Below, piece by piece: positions 23,635 to 33,955 of a stretch of 64,000 nt of DNA (positions are counted from its first letter, which is position 1; every line of letters begins with the position of its first letter). The notes under the pieces are model-generated. The model did not search any database and had not been told where the DNA came from. It worked only from the letters and a program-made list of their open reading frames with translations. The stretch is from Zingiber officinale (taxonomy: Eukaryota; Streptophyta; Magnoliopsida; Zingiberales; Zingiberaceae): contig NC_055987.1 in the NCBI RefSeq assembly GCF_018446385.1, forward strand, positions 11,245,705-11,309,704. Direction: 5' to 3'. Position numbers and translations under genes: made by a program.

Positions 23635-24350
23635 TAGAGCTATCAAATAGGCTGACCCATGGTGGGGTGAGTCGTCCCGTGGTGGGTCAACCATTTGGCG
23701 AGGCGAGGCAGGCTGACCTGTTAGCTTGGCGGGTTGGGAAATCTCCAACCCAACCCAATCGAAGGCAAGTTGCGGGTTTGGCGGACCAACCCGTGGGCCT
23801 ATATATTTTTTTTAAAAAAATTCATATTTTCGGCAAGCTTCTACAACTTGATATGCAACTTTTAAAATGAGAATGAAAAATTGTAGCTTGAGATAAATTC
23901 ACAGAAAATGTTGTTTGAAGAAGAGATTGATGGTTTGCAAGAGACAATTAGAAATATCAAAGCAGTGAAGGGGCAGTGAAGGGGTGAGATAGATGGATTG
24001 TGGCCTATGCAAGAGTTGATAGTTGTTGACTAGCAGAAGCAAATTTCATTGCTTAAAGCTAAAAAAATATTCAGCCAACTATGACCTCAATCATATGATC
24101 AATAAAGTCGATAGCCAACTATAAAAACTTTCATATCTTAAACCATATTGTGTCCTTCTCCACATCCACAAACATGTGTTTCTCAACCCACGGGCCAACC
24201 TAAGCTCGTCGAGGGCTAACCCGCGCGGGTCGTGGGCCTAGGCGGGTCAGTTCACGATGGGCTTGGGTTGATAAAATTCCAACCCAACCAGCTTAATTGG
24301 CTTGGCGAGGCGGGCCAACCCAACGGGTCCAACCCAAAATGACGGCTCTA
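23635..24350. mobile_element. hAT-type MITE (716 bp), 8-bp TSD ATCGCCGG
   Basis: The ends are TAGAGCTATCA and its imperfect inverse (TGACGGCTCTA at 24340-24350). The duplication ATCGCCGG (23627-23634 and 24351-24358) is 8 bp, the hAT superfamily hallmark. Sub-terminal regions are rich in GGGTTGG/CCAACCC blocks that could fold together. No transposase is encoded. The 5' LTR at about 13855-13880 shows the empty site. Confidence 0.85.
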
Positions 24351-26034
24351 ATCGCCGGTTAGGCACGCCATCGACTATCCCTTCTTTTTCCAGCGCTGTC
24401 ACCCACTCCACAACCCACGACGAGTAGTTCTTAGTCGTCAGCGCCGCTGTCAGCACCTCAGATTCGTCGGTCCGGTTCTCTGACGCTCGATCCGCAGTGT
24501 CGTATGCCTCCGATGTCGATCGGGGCCCCGAGCCCTTGCTGTCATTATGTTCTGATTGGACTTGTGTGATGTTTTTATGTTCCGGTCTTCGTGTCGCCAT
24601 TGTATCTCGATCTGAGTGCTGATCTCATATCCCGGCATGCGTGCCGCTAGTACCTCCCGACATGCGTGCCGCTATTATCTTCCGACCTGTAGCTCGTCTT
24701 CCAGCTCCGTGCCGCGTCCTGCTCCGCTTCATCGGATCCAGTACTTCATCCGACTCAAAGTCATCTATTCTCTCTTCCAGGTCACAACAACTTGAGCAGC
24801 GTCTTATCTGAGAGCACCCCTGGGCCAGGGTATGTTACCGTACTCACTCTCCATTCATTTGATTATTCTAGTATTAGTCTGTTACTTATATATTTGTTGG
24901 ATTTGCCTCGAGTCTCGGGGTACCAGGGACTGGGGTAACCCGGTTGCTAGCTGTAGGTAGCATTGATCAGAGAACTTCTGACGACTTGGTCAACATAGAA
25001 ACTATCTCAGTATATCCTAATTCAAGACATCACTATTCGATCAATATTTCATCCATCTCATTTGACTGCCCATTTGACTCAGATTCCATACTAGATCATT
25101 AAATATTGAGAGTGGAATAACTGGGACTTAAAATGACAATTTTCAAAAGATACTAGTTGATAAGATATAATTTATGGTCCTATAAATGATATCAGTAGTG
25201 ATGAGTAAAGTTCAATTAAACTGAATAAATCAACTGCATTAGAAAATTTAGTTTGATTATTTTGTAATTTCAATTTTTAAAAAAATAAATTTGATTATAT
25301 AAGTTAATTTGGTTCGAGGATTTTGAATACCTTATTTGGTTAAAACGAGTAAATTGAAATTTAAAAATTAATAAAAAAATCATGACAATGATGGTGGATT
25401 TCGAAATATAGTACCACCATGGTTTTTTGTTGAATTTTTAAATTATAATTAGAAAAATTCGGTTAATTCAATTTTTGATTAAATTAATCAATATTTTTAT
25501 TGGTTCAAATTATTCGATTTTTTTTAATTTTTAGAAAATTTGATTTATCCGGTTAACTAGAAAAACTTCAGTTAGTTTGGTTCGATTAATTTGATTCTCT
25601 TTGATTCGATTTTAATTGAGTACTTAATTCTAGAGAGAGATTAAACTTAGGTTCGAAGGCTCTAAGCAACAGGTACAGACAATTTTTAAAGTTTCCAATA
25701 CTTTTTGATACCTCTCTGCTGATATAGTTATCACATAACTCCAACTAAAGAAGATTGTACACCCGGTAGTGAATTTTTCCATTAAATGCATAAGAAGCGA
25801 GAAACAAAGACTCTAACATTGTCAAAGATCTAATCAACGCAAGAATTGGAGCTCTATCGAAGTTGTTACAGCTTAAGTCCAACCAATTTAGATGCTTCCG
25901 ATCAAATAATGAAAGGTGTATCTGGGTCGGAGTTCTGAGTCGCTTTGTACAATAAATAAAGAGGTCGAGTTTTACAACGTGACTTGATTCTTGCAGTCAA
26001 AATCTCTCCGGTCAGAGATTAGATTTTCTGGTCC

Positions 26035-26335
26035 ACTTTTTATGGATCAAGAGATAGTCCATAGTGTAATTGTGGTAGGATTATGTCACGATTCAACTAT
26101 AATTGATCATTTTTTGTGTTCATTTTTCTATTCAGGTAATAGTTTGGATTAGATTGGGCAATCGGAAGCCGCCTCCTGCTTGGCGCCCAGTAATCTTGCC
26201 ACTCGCCCATCGTCGGCGGCCTCCGGACGGCCAACCCGATCTAAATTATAACCTAAATAAAAAGATGAATCTAAAAAAGAATCATAATTATTTACGGTTG
26301 AATCACGACCATGATCCACTTGCATCGGTCATCAC
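26035..26335. repeat. Dispersed repeat, second copy of 595-895
   Basis: It shares the TATAACCTA block, the GATGAAT-rich segment and a CACGA-containing tail with 595-895. It interrupts the LRR pseudogene. Class unknown. Confidence 0.4.
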
Positions 26336-26352
26336 TCCTCCATGAAATTTGC

Positions 26353-26965
26353 AAGGGTGTTTGTCTGAGCTTATAAGCTCTCTCAAACATTTTATAAGCT
26401 GTTTTGGAGCTTATAAGCTCTTCAAATTTATTTGATAAATTTTTTTTCGAACAACTTATAAGTTATCAAAATAAGTTGTTTTGGAGCTTATAAGTTATTT
26501 TTAAAAAAATATGGAAGAGCCTACTTTAAAAAAAAAAATCTTATTTTAATAATTTTCTTCTCTAAAATATTCTTATATAATTTCATAAATCCTCATCTTA
26601 TTCTCCATAATTTTTTATAAACTTAATATCTTTCTATCTCGGTCGACTTCTCTTTCAGGTCGTGTCATCTTCTCCACCAACTTCTCTTTCCAATTTTCTA
26701 TCCCTGGTGCAGAAATTTACCCAAAATCCTCTATTAATAAAAAGTTCAAAACTCTCTATTAATAGTATTATATCCTTTTTGATAATTTTATTAATAAAAA
26801 GATCTTATAATATAAAACACATCAATATCTTTAAGTTGATTGTAATAAATTCATCCAAATATATTAATAATTTATTTTTAAAATAAGATTTAATCACTTA
26901 TAAATTTTTAAAATAATTTATTAGGTATAGAAATTTATAAACTATTTTTAATAAATTTAATCACA
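26353..26965. mobile_element. Candidate A/T-rich MITE with GCTTATAAGC motifs
   Basis: The left end AAGGGTGTTTGTCTGAGC and the right end (ACACATCCTCTT) look like weak inverse partners. Inside, GAGCTTATAAGCTC palindromes recur, as in several plant hAT and Mutator-like MITEs. It lies inside the LRR pseudogene copy 2 and is absent from copy 1. I could not settle a target duplication. Confidence 0.4.
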
Positions 26966-27555
26966 CATCCTCTTATTGGCTTTTGGAAGACTAGCTCTGA
27001 CGTAAGGAGGGCCCCCCTCTACTTCTCGATATAAAGCTGCATCGATTTGGAGAAAAGCTAAAGAGTTGTAAGGAGTACAGTGGAGGATTGGGCGCAACAG
27101 AGAAAGTTATGATTTTAAAATTGGGTACATGAGCCTCTCACTCTCAATTTATAAGATCATCTCTAACTCACATCATTAAATTTATATAATTTTTATATTA
27201 AAATAGTATAATTTCAACACCAAATACTATTCAACTCTAATTTATCATCATCATATCACACCAAAAAAAAATATTCTTTAGAATATCTATTATTCTTATT
27301 AATTTTTTTATATGATAATTATTATATTTAAAATTAATACTTCTTAATATTTGATATTTTAAATCTTTTTAAAATTCAGTATCCAACTAATTAATATATA
27401 TATAATTTTTATTTTTAATTTTATTATATAATTACTGAGACATAAATATATTTTAAAAATGTTATAAAATAACACACAATTAGGATAAAATATTTTACTA
27501 TTATATATTTAAAACAAACAAGGATACTTAATTGAAAATACACTATTACAAGACT

Positions 27556-28887
27556 TTAACTTTTAGAATTACTATATTGTTCCCATAAATGCTCAATTAA
27601 TGCATTTCGAAGGGCAATATGAGCTTCTTTGTCTTTGATTTGTCTGTATCGAGCTAAAAACTCTTCAAATCGAGTACTAATATCTACTGCGAGCTCAACA
27701 TCTGGAGTCGGCACCTCAAAGTGTTCCACGATTGATGCATTTAAATCACGTTCATCTTCAATTATCATATTGTGCATAATAATACATGATGTCAGTATAT
27801 CATGTAAAATATTTTTCTGCCAAAAACGTGAAGGTCCTGCAACAATTGCAAAGCGTGATTGGAGCACGCCAAATGCTCGCTCAACATCCTTTCTACACGC
27901 TTCTTGCTTCAAGGCAAATAATTTATTCTTTCGACCTTGTGGAGCATGAATCGTTTGAACAAGTGTTAACCATTTTGGATATATATCATCAACTAAATAC
28001 TAACCCATATTGTACTCTTTTCCTTGAATGACATAATGAGCAAGAATTATAATACCTACAGCAAAATTAGCAAAAAGATGAGAAGACTCAAGTACATTAA
28101 TATCATTGTTCGATCCTGACAACCCAAAATACGCATGCCAAATCCACAGATCATAATCGGCTACAACTTCTAGAATAATTGTTGGCTTTCCACTACGACC
28201 AGAATATTGTCCTGCCCAAGCTGTTGGACAATTTTACCATCTCCAATGCATGTAATCTAGGCTACCTAACATACCTGGAAAACCTCGCAGCTCACCAATA
28301 TGAAGTAGCCTAGCAACATCGTGAGCATTTGGAGATCATAGGTACTGCCCTCCAAAAACTTCAACAACAGCACGACAAAATCATTTCACACTTTCAATAG
28401 CAATTGATTCCCCTATTTTAATATACTCATCAGTAGTATCTGCTGGTACACCGTATGCTAATATCTGAAATGCAACTGTTATTTTTTGCAAGCTTGACAA
28501 ACCAAGTCTTCCAAGCCCATCTCTTCTCTGTATAAAATAATTGTCATGATTAGTAACAGCATCACGGATACGCATAAATAAATTCCATCCCATTCTGAAT
28601 CTTCTTCGAAACATTGCATCATTATACAATGCATTTTCGGCGAAATAATCATTGAATAGATTACGATCAGCAGCTTCACGATTACGATTGATCATCTTAT
28701 GACCAGGAATTGAGCCTCGATGCCTGCTTTTGTTGCTTCCTTCATTGAGATAATTTAAGACAATTTGATTATTGGTAGAAATCACCTGAGCGATCAGTTG
28801 TTGCCTTGCACTAAAACTTTCTGCATAGTTATCATCATCAGAGCTTGAAGATGATAAATTTGATGAACCTTCAATATTGTTATCCAT
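27556..28887 (-). pseudogene. Harbinger transposase (HARBI1/ALP1-like, DDE_Tnp_4) pseudogene
   Basis: It starts at MDNNIEGSSN (28887). The N-terminal 168 residues are open and contain the helix-rich region RNLFNDYFAENALYND followed by FRRRFRMGWNLFMRI. After an in-frame stop at 28381-28383 the homology continues with HDVARLLHIGELRGFPGMLG and the first catalytic Asp region (SLDYMHW). A second Asp region (LSGSNNDINVL) and the Glu region (CRKDVERAFGVLQSRFAIV) follow, so all three DDE positions are still readable. Further in-frame stops occur, at least four in all, including one in the NCPTAW region. The last 118 residues are open to 27556. It is dead as a transposase. Domesticated relatives exist in plants, but this one sits between intact transposon ends, so it is a transposon copy. 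Confidence 0.85.
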
Positions 28888-28955
28888 TTTCTGAGATAAT
28901 TGAATGGATGAGGTACATGTTGCTTATGGGGTATGTATTTATAATGTATGTTATA

Positions 28956-29690
28956 AACACATTTGGACAAATATGCACAGATGACGTGACACAACAATGA
29001 CAACATCGAGACAAGTTTAGCAGGCGACGTGACCGGGCATTGAACACATATTTTTGTGTGACCAGATGACGTGACCTAACAATGAACACATTTGGACAAA
29101 TATGCACAAATGACGTGACACAACAATGATAACATCGGGACAAATTTAGCAGGCGACGTGACCAAACATTGAACACACATTTTTGTATGCCCAGATGACG
29201 TGACCTAACAATGAACACATTTGGACAAATATACACAGATGACATGACACAACAATGACAACATCGGGACAAATTTAGCAGGCGACGTGATCGGGCATTG
29301 AACACACATTTTTGTGTGCCCAGATGACGTGACTTAACAATGAACACATTTGGACAAATATGCACAGATGACGTGACACAACAATGACAACATCGGGACA
29401 AGTTTGGCAGACGACGTGACCGGGCATTGAACACACATTTTTGTGTGCCCAGATGACGTGACCTAACAATGAACACATTTGGACAAATATGCACAAATGA
29501 CGTGACACAACAATGACAACATCGGGACAAGTTTGGCAGACGACGTGACCGAGCATTGAACACACATTTTTGTGCCCAGATAACGTGACCTAATAATGAA
29601 CACATTTGGACAAATATGCACAGATGATGTGACACAACAATGACAACATCGGGACAAGTTTGGCAGGCGACGTGACATGACATTGAATCA
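28956..29690. repeat. 129-bp minisatellite built of three 42-44 bp sub-units
   Basis: AACACATTTGGACAAAT recurs at 28956, 29085, 29214, 29343, 29472 and 29599, giving a period of 129 bp and one of 127. Each unit splits into three related sub-units of 43, 42 and 44 bp that begin A(T/C)GACGTGAC. Because 129 is divisible by three, one minus-strand frame stays open for 267 codons (28880-29683); it has no other sign of being a protein. The array fills the space between the two divergent Harbinger genes. Confidence 0.9.
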
Positions 29691-29765
29691 AAATTTGCAT
29701 AATTTTATATTCACATTTTTTCACTATATAAGGGCTTACCAGATATTGGTATAACACATTGTATG

Positions 29766-32144
29766 TGTTGGTTGCTACTCGGAAAACCTATAGGTTCCAT
29801 TGTACAAAAATTTTGTACAAAGGTCTGAACCTTTCCTAGCTACCATGTGTTCTTTTAAATTAAATTTTGGATCGCCTGCGGAACTTAACACGTTTGATCC
29901 AAAACTTAATCTATTTGTTCTTTTAGGTTTTGACTTGGATCTCCTGCGGAACTTTACACGTTCGACCCAAGTCTCCTTAAGTGATTAATTCCATTAAATA
30001 TTAATTTCCATAATTGGTTCCCAGTACTGACGTGGCGAGGCACATGACCTTCTTGGATATGGAAGCAACCACCACCGACTAGACAAAACCTTTTATAGAA
30101 AGCTAATATTTAATTTCCTAAAATAACTTTAGGTTAACCAAAGAGAACAATCAAATCACAAGGAAAAGAAAAAACAAAAGAACACAACATCGAAAAACAT
30201 ATTCGAAATTCTAGAACGTAAGCCTCTTGTATTTGATATTATTTCCATAAATAACTAGCATGATGCGGAAATAAAAATTACTAGTTATACCTTGTAGAAA
30301 AACCCCTTGATCTTCTACCGTATTCCTCTTCTAACCTCGAACGTTGTGTGGGCAACGATCTTCCGAGATGAGAAACCACCAACCACCTTCTTCTCCTCCA
30401 AGCAAGGTTCGGCCACAAAGGAAAAGCTTCACCAAGGAGGAAAACCAAAATACTAACCAAGCTCCAAGAGATGCTAGCTTTCTCTCCTTCTTCTTCTTCT
30501 TCTCCGAGTAGTATCCGGCCACCACAAGAGCTCCAATGGAAGAGAAGGGTTCGGCCACCACAAGAGGAAGAGAGGGAGAGGATGGCCGGCCACACCAAGG
30601 AACAAAAAAGGGAGAGAAAATAATAGAGGTTGTGTCTCATGAAGGCACCCTCACCCCTTCTTTTATATTCCTTGGCCTAGGCAAATTAGGAAATTTAATT
30701 ACAATAAAATTTCCTTAATTTTCCTTGACATGAATTAATTGAGAAAAATAAAATAAAATTTCCCAATCAACTTGTGATGGCCGGCCACAATCAAAAGAGC
30801 AAATTAGGAGAGTTTCAATCAACAAATTAAAACTTCATAATTTGTTTCCGGAAATTTTAAAAAATAAAATTTCTCTTTAAAAATCTCTTCATGGTTAATA
30901 AAAGAAAATTTCTATAATTTTAATTTTATTAACATGTGAATAATTTTAAAGAGAAAATAAAACATCTCTCCCATCTACAAATAAGGAAAGAGATCTAATC
31001 TCTTTCTTTAATCTTTTGTAGATCTTTTACAAGAGAGATATTTTAATTTTAATTCTCTTTAAATTATATCTTCCACATAATAATAAAAATTAAAATTAAA
31101 TTTCTTTTTTTAATTTAATTTGGCCGGCCCTACTAGCTTGGGTTCAAGCTAGGGCCGGCCACCCAATTTTATACCTAGGTCGGCCCCTATTGGGTGGGTA
31201 TAGAAGGTGGGTATAGGTGGGTATAGAACTCTATAAATAAGAGGCTACGATAGGGACCGAGAGGAGGAATTGGTTTTTGTCTCCCGATAAAATTAAGCAT
31301 CCCGTGTTCGCCCTGAACACACAACTTAATTTTATCAATGATAATTCATTCCACTAGAGAACTATCATTGAACTACCGCACCAATCCCAAATTACATTTT
31401 TGGGCTCCTTCTTATTATGAGTGTGTTAGTCTCCCTGTGTTTAAGATATCGAATGTCCATTAATTAAGTGAGTTACTGACAACTCATTTAATTAATATCT
31501 AAATCCAAGAGTAGTACCACTCAACCTTATTATCATGTCGGACTAAGTCCACCTGCAGGGTTTAACATGACAATCTTTATGAGCTCCTCTTGAGGACGTT
31601 CTCAACCTAGTATCTCTAGGACACAGTTTCCTTCTATAATCAACAACACACACTATAAGTGATATCATTTCCCAATTTATCGGGCTTATTGATTTATCGA
31701 ACTAAATCTCACCCATTGATAAATTAAAGAAATAAATATCAAATATATGTGCTTGTTATTATATTAGGATTAAGAGCACACACTTCCATAATAACCGAGG
31801 TCTTTGTTTCTTTATAAAGTCAGTATAAAAGAAACGACCTCAAATGGTCCTACTCAATACACTCTGAGTGTACTAGTGTAATTATACAGTCAAGATAAAC
31901 TGATACCTAATTACACTACGACCTTCTAATGGTTTGTTCCTTTCCATTTTGGTCGTGAGCTACTGTTTATAATTTATAAGGTACTGATAATATCATCTTC
32001 TGTATGTGACACCACATACTATATTATCTACAATATAAATTAATTGAACAACTACAACTAAATGTAGAAAATTTGACCAAATGTGATTCTTTATTCATAA
32101 TGAATGTTTACAAAGCTTAGGCTTTCAGTATACACTCCAACAGT
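29766..32144 (+). mobile_element. Solo LTR, large family (2379 bp), TSD GTATG
   Basis: The element runs TGTTGGTTGCTACTCGG to TACACTCCAACA with GTATG at 29761-29765 and 32145-32149. A palindrome, TTGTACAAAATTTTTGTACAA-like, lies about 50 bp in. A TATA-like box (CTATAAATAAG) sits at about 31232. The last 800 bp are strongly similar to the LTRs at 53327 and 59679. It has no gag or pol. It inserted into the Harbinger element, upstream of the Myb-like gene. Superfamily is not determined. Confidence 0.88.
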
Positions 32145-32182
32145 ATGTCAACAATTTTTGTGAGAGTTTCTCTTCTACTAAA

Positions 32183-33294
32183 ATGAGTGCAACCTCTCGA
32201 CAAGCTTCATACTCATTTGAAGAAGATAAACATTTATGTTATGTTTACCTTCATATTTCACAAAATCCAATCATTGAGATCAACCAATCGAAGGATCAAT
32301 TCTGGGCAAGAGTTGAGAAAGAGTTTCATGCAGATCCAAATTTTGTGCATCATAGACGACCGCCAAGATCTTTGCAAAAAAAATGCTTCTTATGCTAAGT
32401 GCAGTATCCAAAATGAAAGGTTGCATTCGACAAATCGAACATTTGAATCCTAGTGGAGCATCGGAACAAGATATTGTAAGTTACTATGCTCATATTTATT
32501 TTAGACTATCTAAATTTTAAAATCTAAGTCTAAATTTATTAATACATATTATTATCTTCATAACTGACATTCAATTATTTTCTTGTAGTTAACTCGTGCC
32601 AAAATGTTATTTGCAGAAGACCCAAAATACACAAAGGGTTTCAAATTTGACCATGTCTGGAATATTCTCAAAAACATTGAAAAATTTGGCACTGACACTA
32701 TGAATACTGCATTCATGAAATCGCGACAACAAAATGCTAATGATGGTTCATTTGAGCAACAATTCTTCGAGGAAGCATTTCATACACCTTCATCTCCTGG
32801 TGTGTCTGCTTTTGATTTTAATATCACTGATTCAGATAGCGGTGTTAGTTCTAATAAACGACCTCCAGGGGTGAAAAAAAGCAAAAATGAAGAAAAAGAA
32901 CGATGAACAAATTGCAAAGGTAATTAATATTAATACTCAACTTGTTGAGGCAATGAATGTAAGTACCGCTGCTACTACAAAAATGGCAGATACTATGCTT
33001 TACAAGGAAGAAATCAAAATTTTATTCAAAGATTTGAACTCGATCTCTAACCCGATGATGCGTGAATATATTCGCAATGAGCAAATTAGAATTATGCAAA
33101 AGAGAATGCAAGTACAAGGATCTCATTCAGTTGCACATCAAGGAGAAGGATCTCAAACATCTCAAATTCAGGGAGAAGGATCACAACTTAATCAATATCA
33201 AGGTAAAGATCAAGAATCTCAGAATCCTACGAATATTTTCGGGCAATTTCATAATTATTTTAGCAGAATGGGGAGTGATCTTCCAGAATATTAG
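32183..33294 (+). pseudogene. Harbinger Myb/SANT-like accessory protein pseudogene
   Basis: It begins MSATSRQASYSFEEDKHLC. The SANT/Myb-like region with conserved Trp (QFWARVEKEF) is the DNA-binding half of plant Harbinger partner proteins. An intron fits at 32476-32588 (GT-AG, phase 0). The C-terminal part (LFAEDPKYTKGFKFDHVW, then a Gln/Ser-rich tail to 33292) is the NAM-associated-like region often annotated with this family. The frame shifts twice, at an A8 run near 32376 and an A7 run near 32874. Both sit in homopolymers, so true decay or base-calling error are both possible. In active relatives this protein helps the transposase enter the nucleus and bind the ends. Confidence 0.78.
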
Positions 33295-33299
33295 TATTA

Positions 33300-33955
33300 T
33301 AATATTATTAAAGTAATTTTAAGTTTATGTGTGTTTTATTAGTATCGTTTGTACCATGTACTTGTTTGTTAAGCTCAGTTAATTATGTTTTTAATTTTGT
33401 ATTAGTAATATTTTAATTTAATGTCATTACTATCTTTATTTTGTATGTCATAATGGGTAATGTATTTTATATTTATGCATATAAAATTTTTTAATATTTT
33501 ATTGTATTATGTTTATGAAATTAGTGATAATTTATAAATATAATTATAATTATAATATATTAAATAAAATTAAAATAATAATTTTAATAAATTAAATATT
33601 TACAAATATACATAATAAAATTTAAATATGCTATTAAATACACTTAATTTAAATTTATAATAAATAATGATTACATTTAATTATACTATAAATAAAGATA
33701 AAGAAAATAATAATTATTAATTAATTACATTTGATTTTATAATAATATAATAAAATAAAAAAAATATCTCCATCACAAATATGGTGATGCGAATAGTGCA
33801 ACATCATATTTGGTGTTGCACTATTCGCATCATCATATTTGGTGTTGCACTATTCGCATCACCATATTTGGGGTGAGTTTTGGTGTATGGGTTGGAACAA
33901 TTTGGTGTTAAATTGATACCAAATTTGTTGTTTTGATGATGGGTTGGAGATGCCC
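33300..33955. repeat. Right sub-terminal region of Harbinger with hairpin repeats
   Basis: This is A/T-rich down to 33770. Then a 17-bp inverted repeat follows: GATGCGAATAGTGCAAC at 33786-33802 and its exact inverse at 33815-33831, with a second inverse copy at 33844-33860. These are probably transposase- or partner-binding sub-terminal sites. Confidence 0.7.

Larger units (their letters stand above)
13242..25098 (+). mobile_element. Tat-like Ty3/gypsy non-autonomous LTR element with nested insertions
   Basis: The element runs from TGATGTGGATATGG at 13242 to CTAGATCA at 25098 and is flanked by the duplication TTAAA (13237-13241 and 25099-25103). The 5' LTR is 13242-14596. A TGGCGCC-type primer site at 600-606 of the 14 kb block (14600-14606) follows it, as in Tat-lineage gypsy elements. 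The 3' LTR is 21189-25098 including later insertions. The internal region has no gag or pol that I can recognise; it consists largely of tandem arrays (49, about 30 and 82 bp). Without its insertions the element would be about 6.4 kb. It took solo LTRs at 14902, 18242 and 21809, a TRIM at 22798 (inside the 21809 LTR) and a hAT-type MITE at 23635. It is a fossil; Tat membership is inference from the primer site and LTR ends. Confidence 0.8.
21189..25098 (+). mobile_element. 3' LTR of the Tat-like element, interrupted
   Basis: It aligns with the 5' LTR. It is interrupted by a copia-type solo LTR (21809-23614) and a hAT-type MITE (23635-24350) only about 20 bp apart. Its right end at 25098 is followed by TTAAA. 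Confidence 0.8.
25690..27120 (-). pseudogene. LRR receptor-like protein (RLP) pseudogene, copy 2
   Basis: The right part (about 26966-27120) matches the signal peptide and first LRR-cap segment of copy 1. The left part (about 25690-26020) matches the following segment. About 0.9 kb of unrelated sequence lies between them. The codon aligned with the copy-1 start Met is no longer ATG, and no long frame survives. It is clearly non-functional. Both copies share breaks and extent, so the gene was probably already a fragment before duplication. Confidence 0.6.
25190..27154. repeat. Segmental duplicate, copy 2, left part
   Basis: This is the paralogue of 10310-11350. It is interrupted at about 26030-26965 by other sequence and ends at the Harbinger element's left edge. 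It contains the second LRR-RLP pseudogene. Confidence 0.68.
27155..33955 (-). mobile_element. PIF/Harbinger DNA transposon, 6.8 kb, TSD TAA
   Basis: The left end (27155) GATCATCTCTAACTCA and the right end (33955), read inversely as GGGCATCTCCAACCCATCA, are diverged terminal inverted repeats. The duplication TAA is at 27152-27154 and 33956-33958. It carries the two genes expected of plant Harbinger elements in divergent orientation: a DDE transposase (minus) and a Myb/SANT-like partner (plus). A 129-bp minisatellite lies between them, and a 2379-bp solo LTR has inserted there. Without that LTR the element is about 4.4 kb. The paralogous site near 11350-11375 is the unoccupied target. Both genes are broken, so the element is inactive by itself. 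Confidence 0.85.

Noticed and set aside
28880-29683. 267-codon open frame on the minus strand, Cys-rich and internally repetitive
   Set aside because: It is open only because the 129-bp minisatellite unit is divisible by three; there is no independent sign of a protein.
29766-32144. The 2.4 kb repeat as a DNA transposon
   Set aside because: TG...CA ends with 5-bp duplications in all three copies, and no long terminal inverted repeats, fit a solo LTR.
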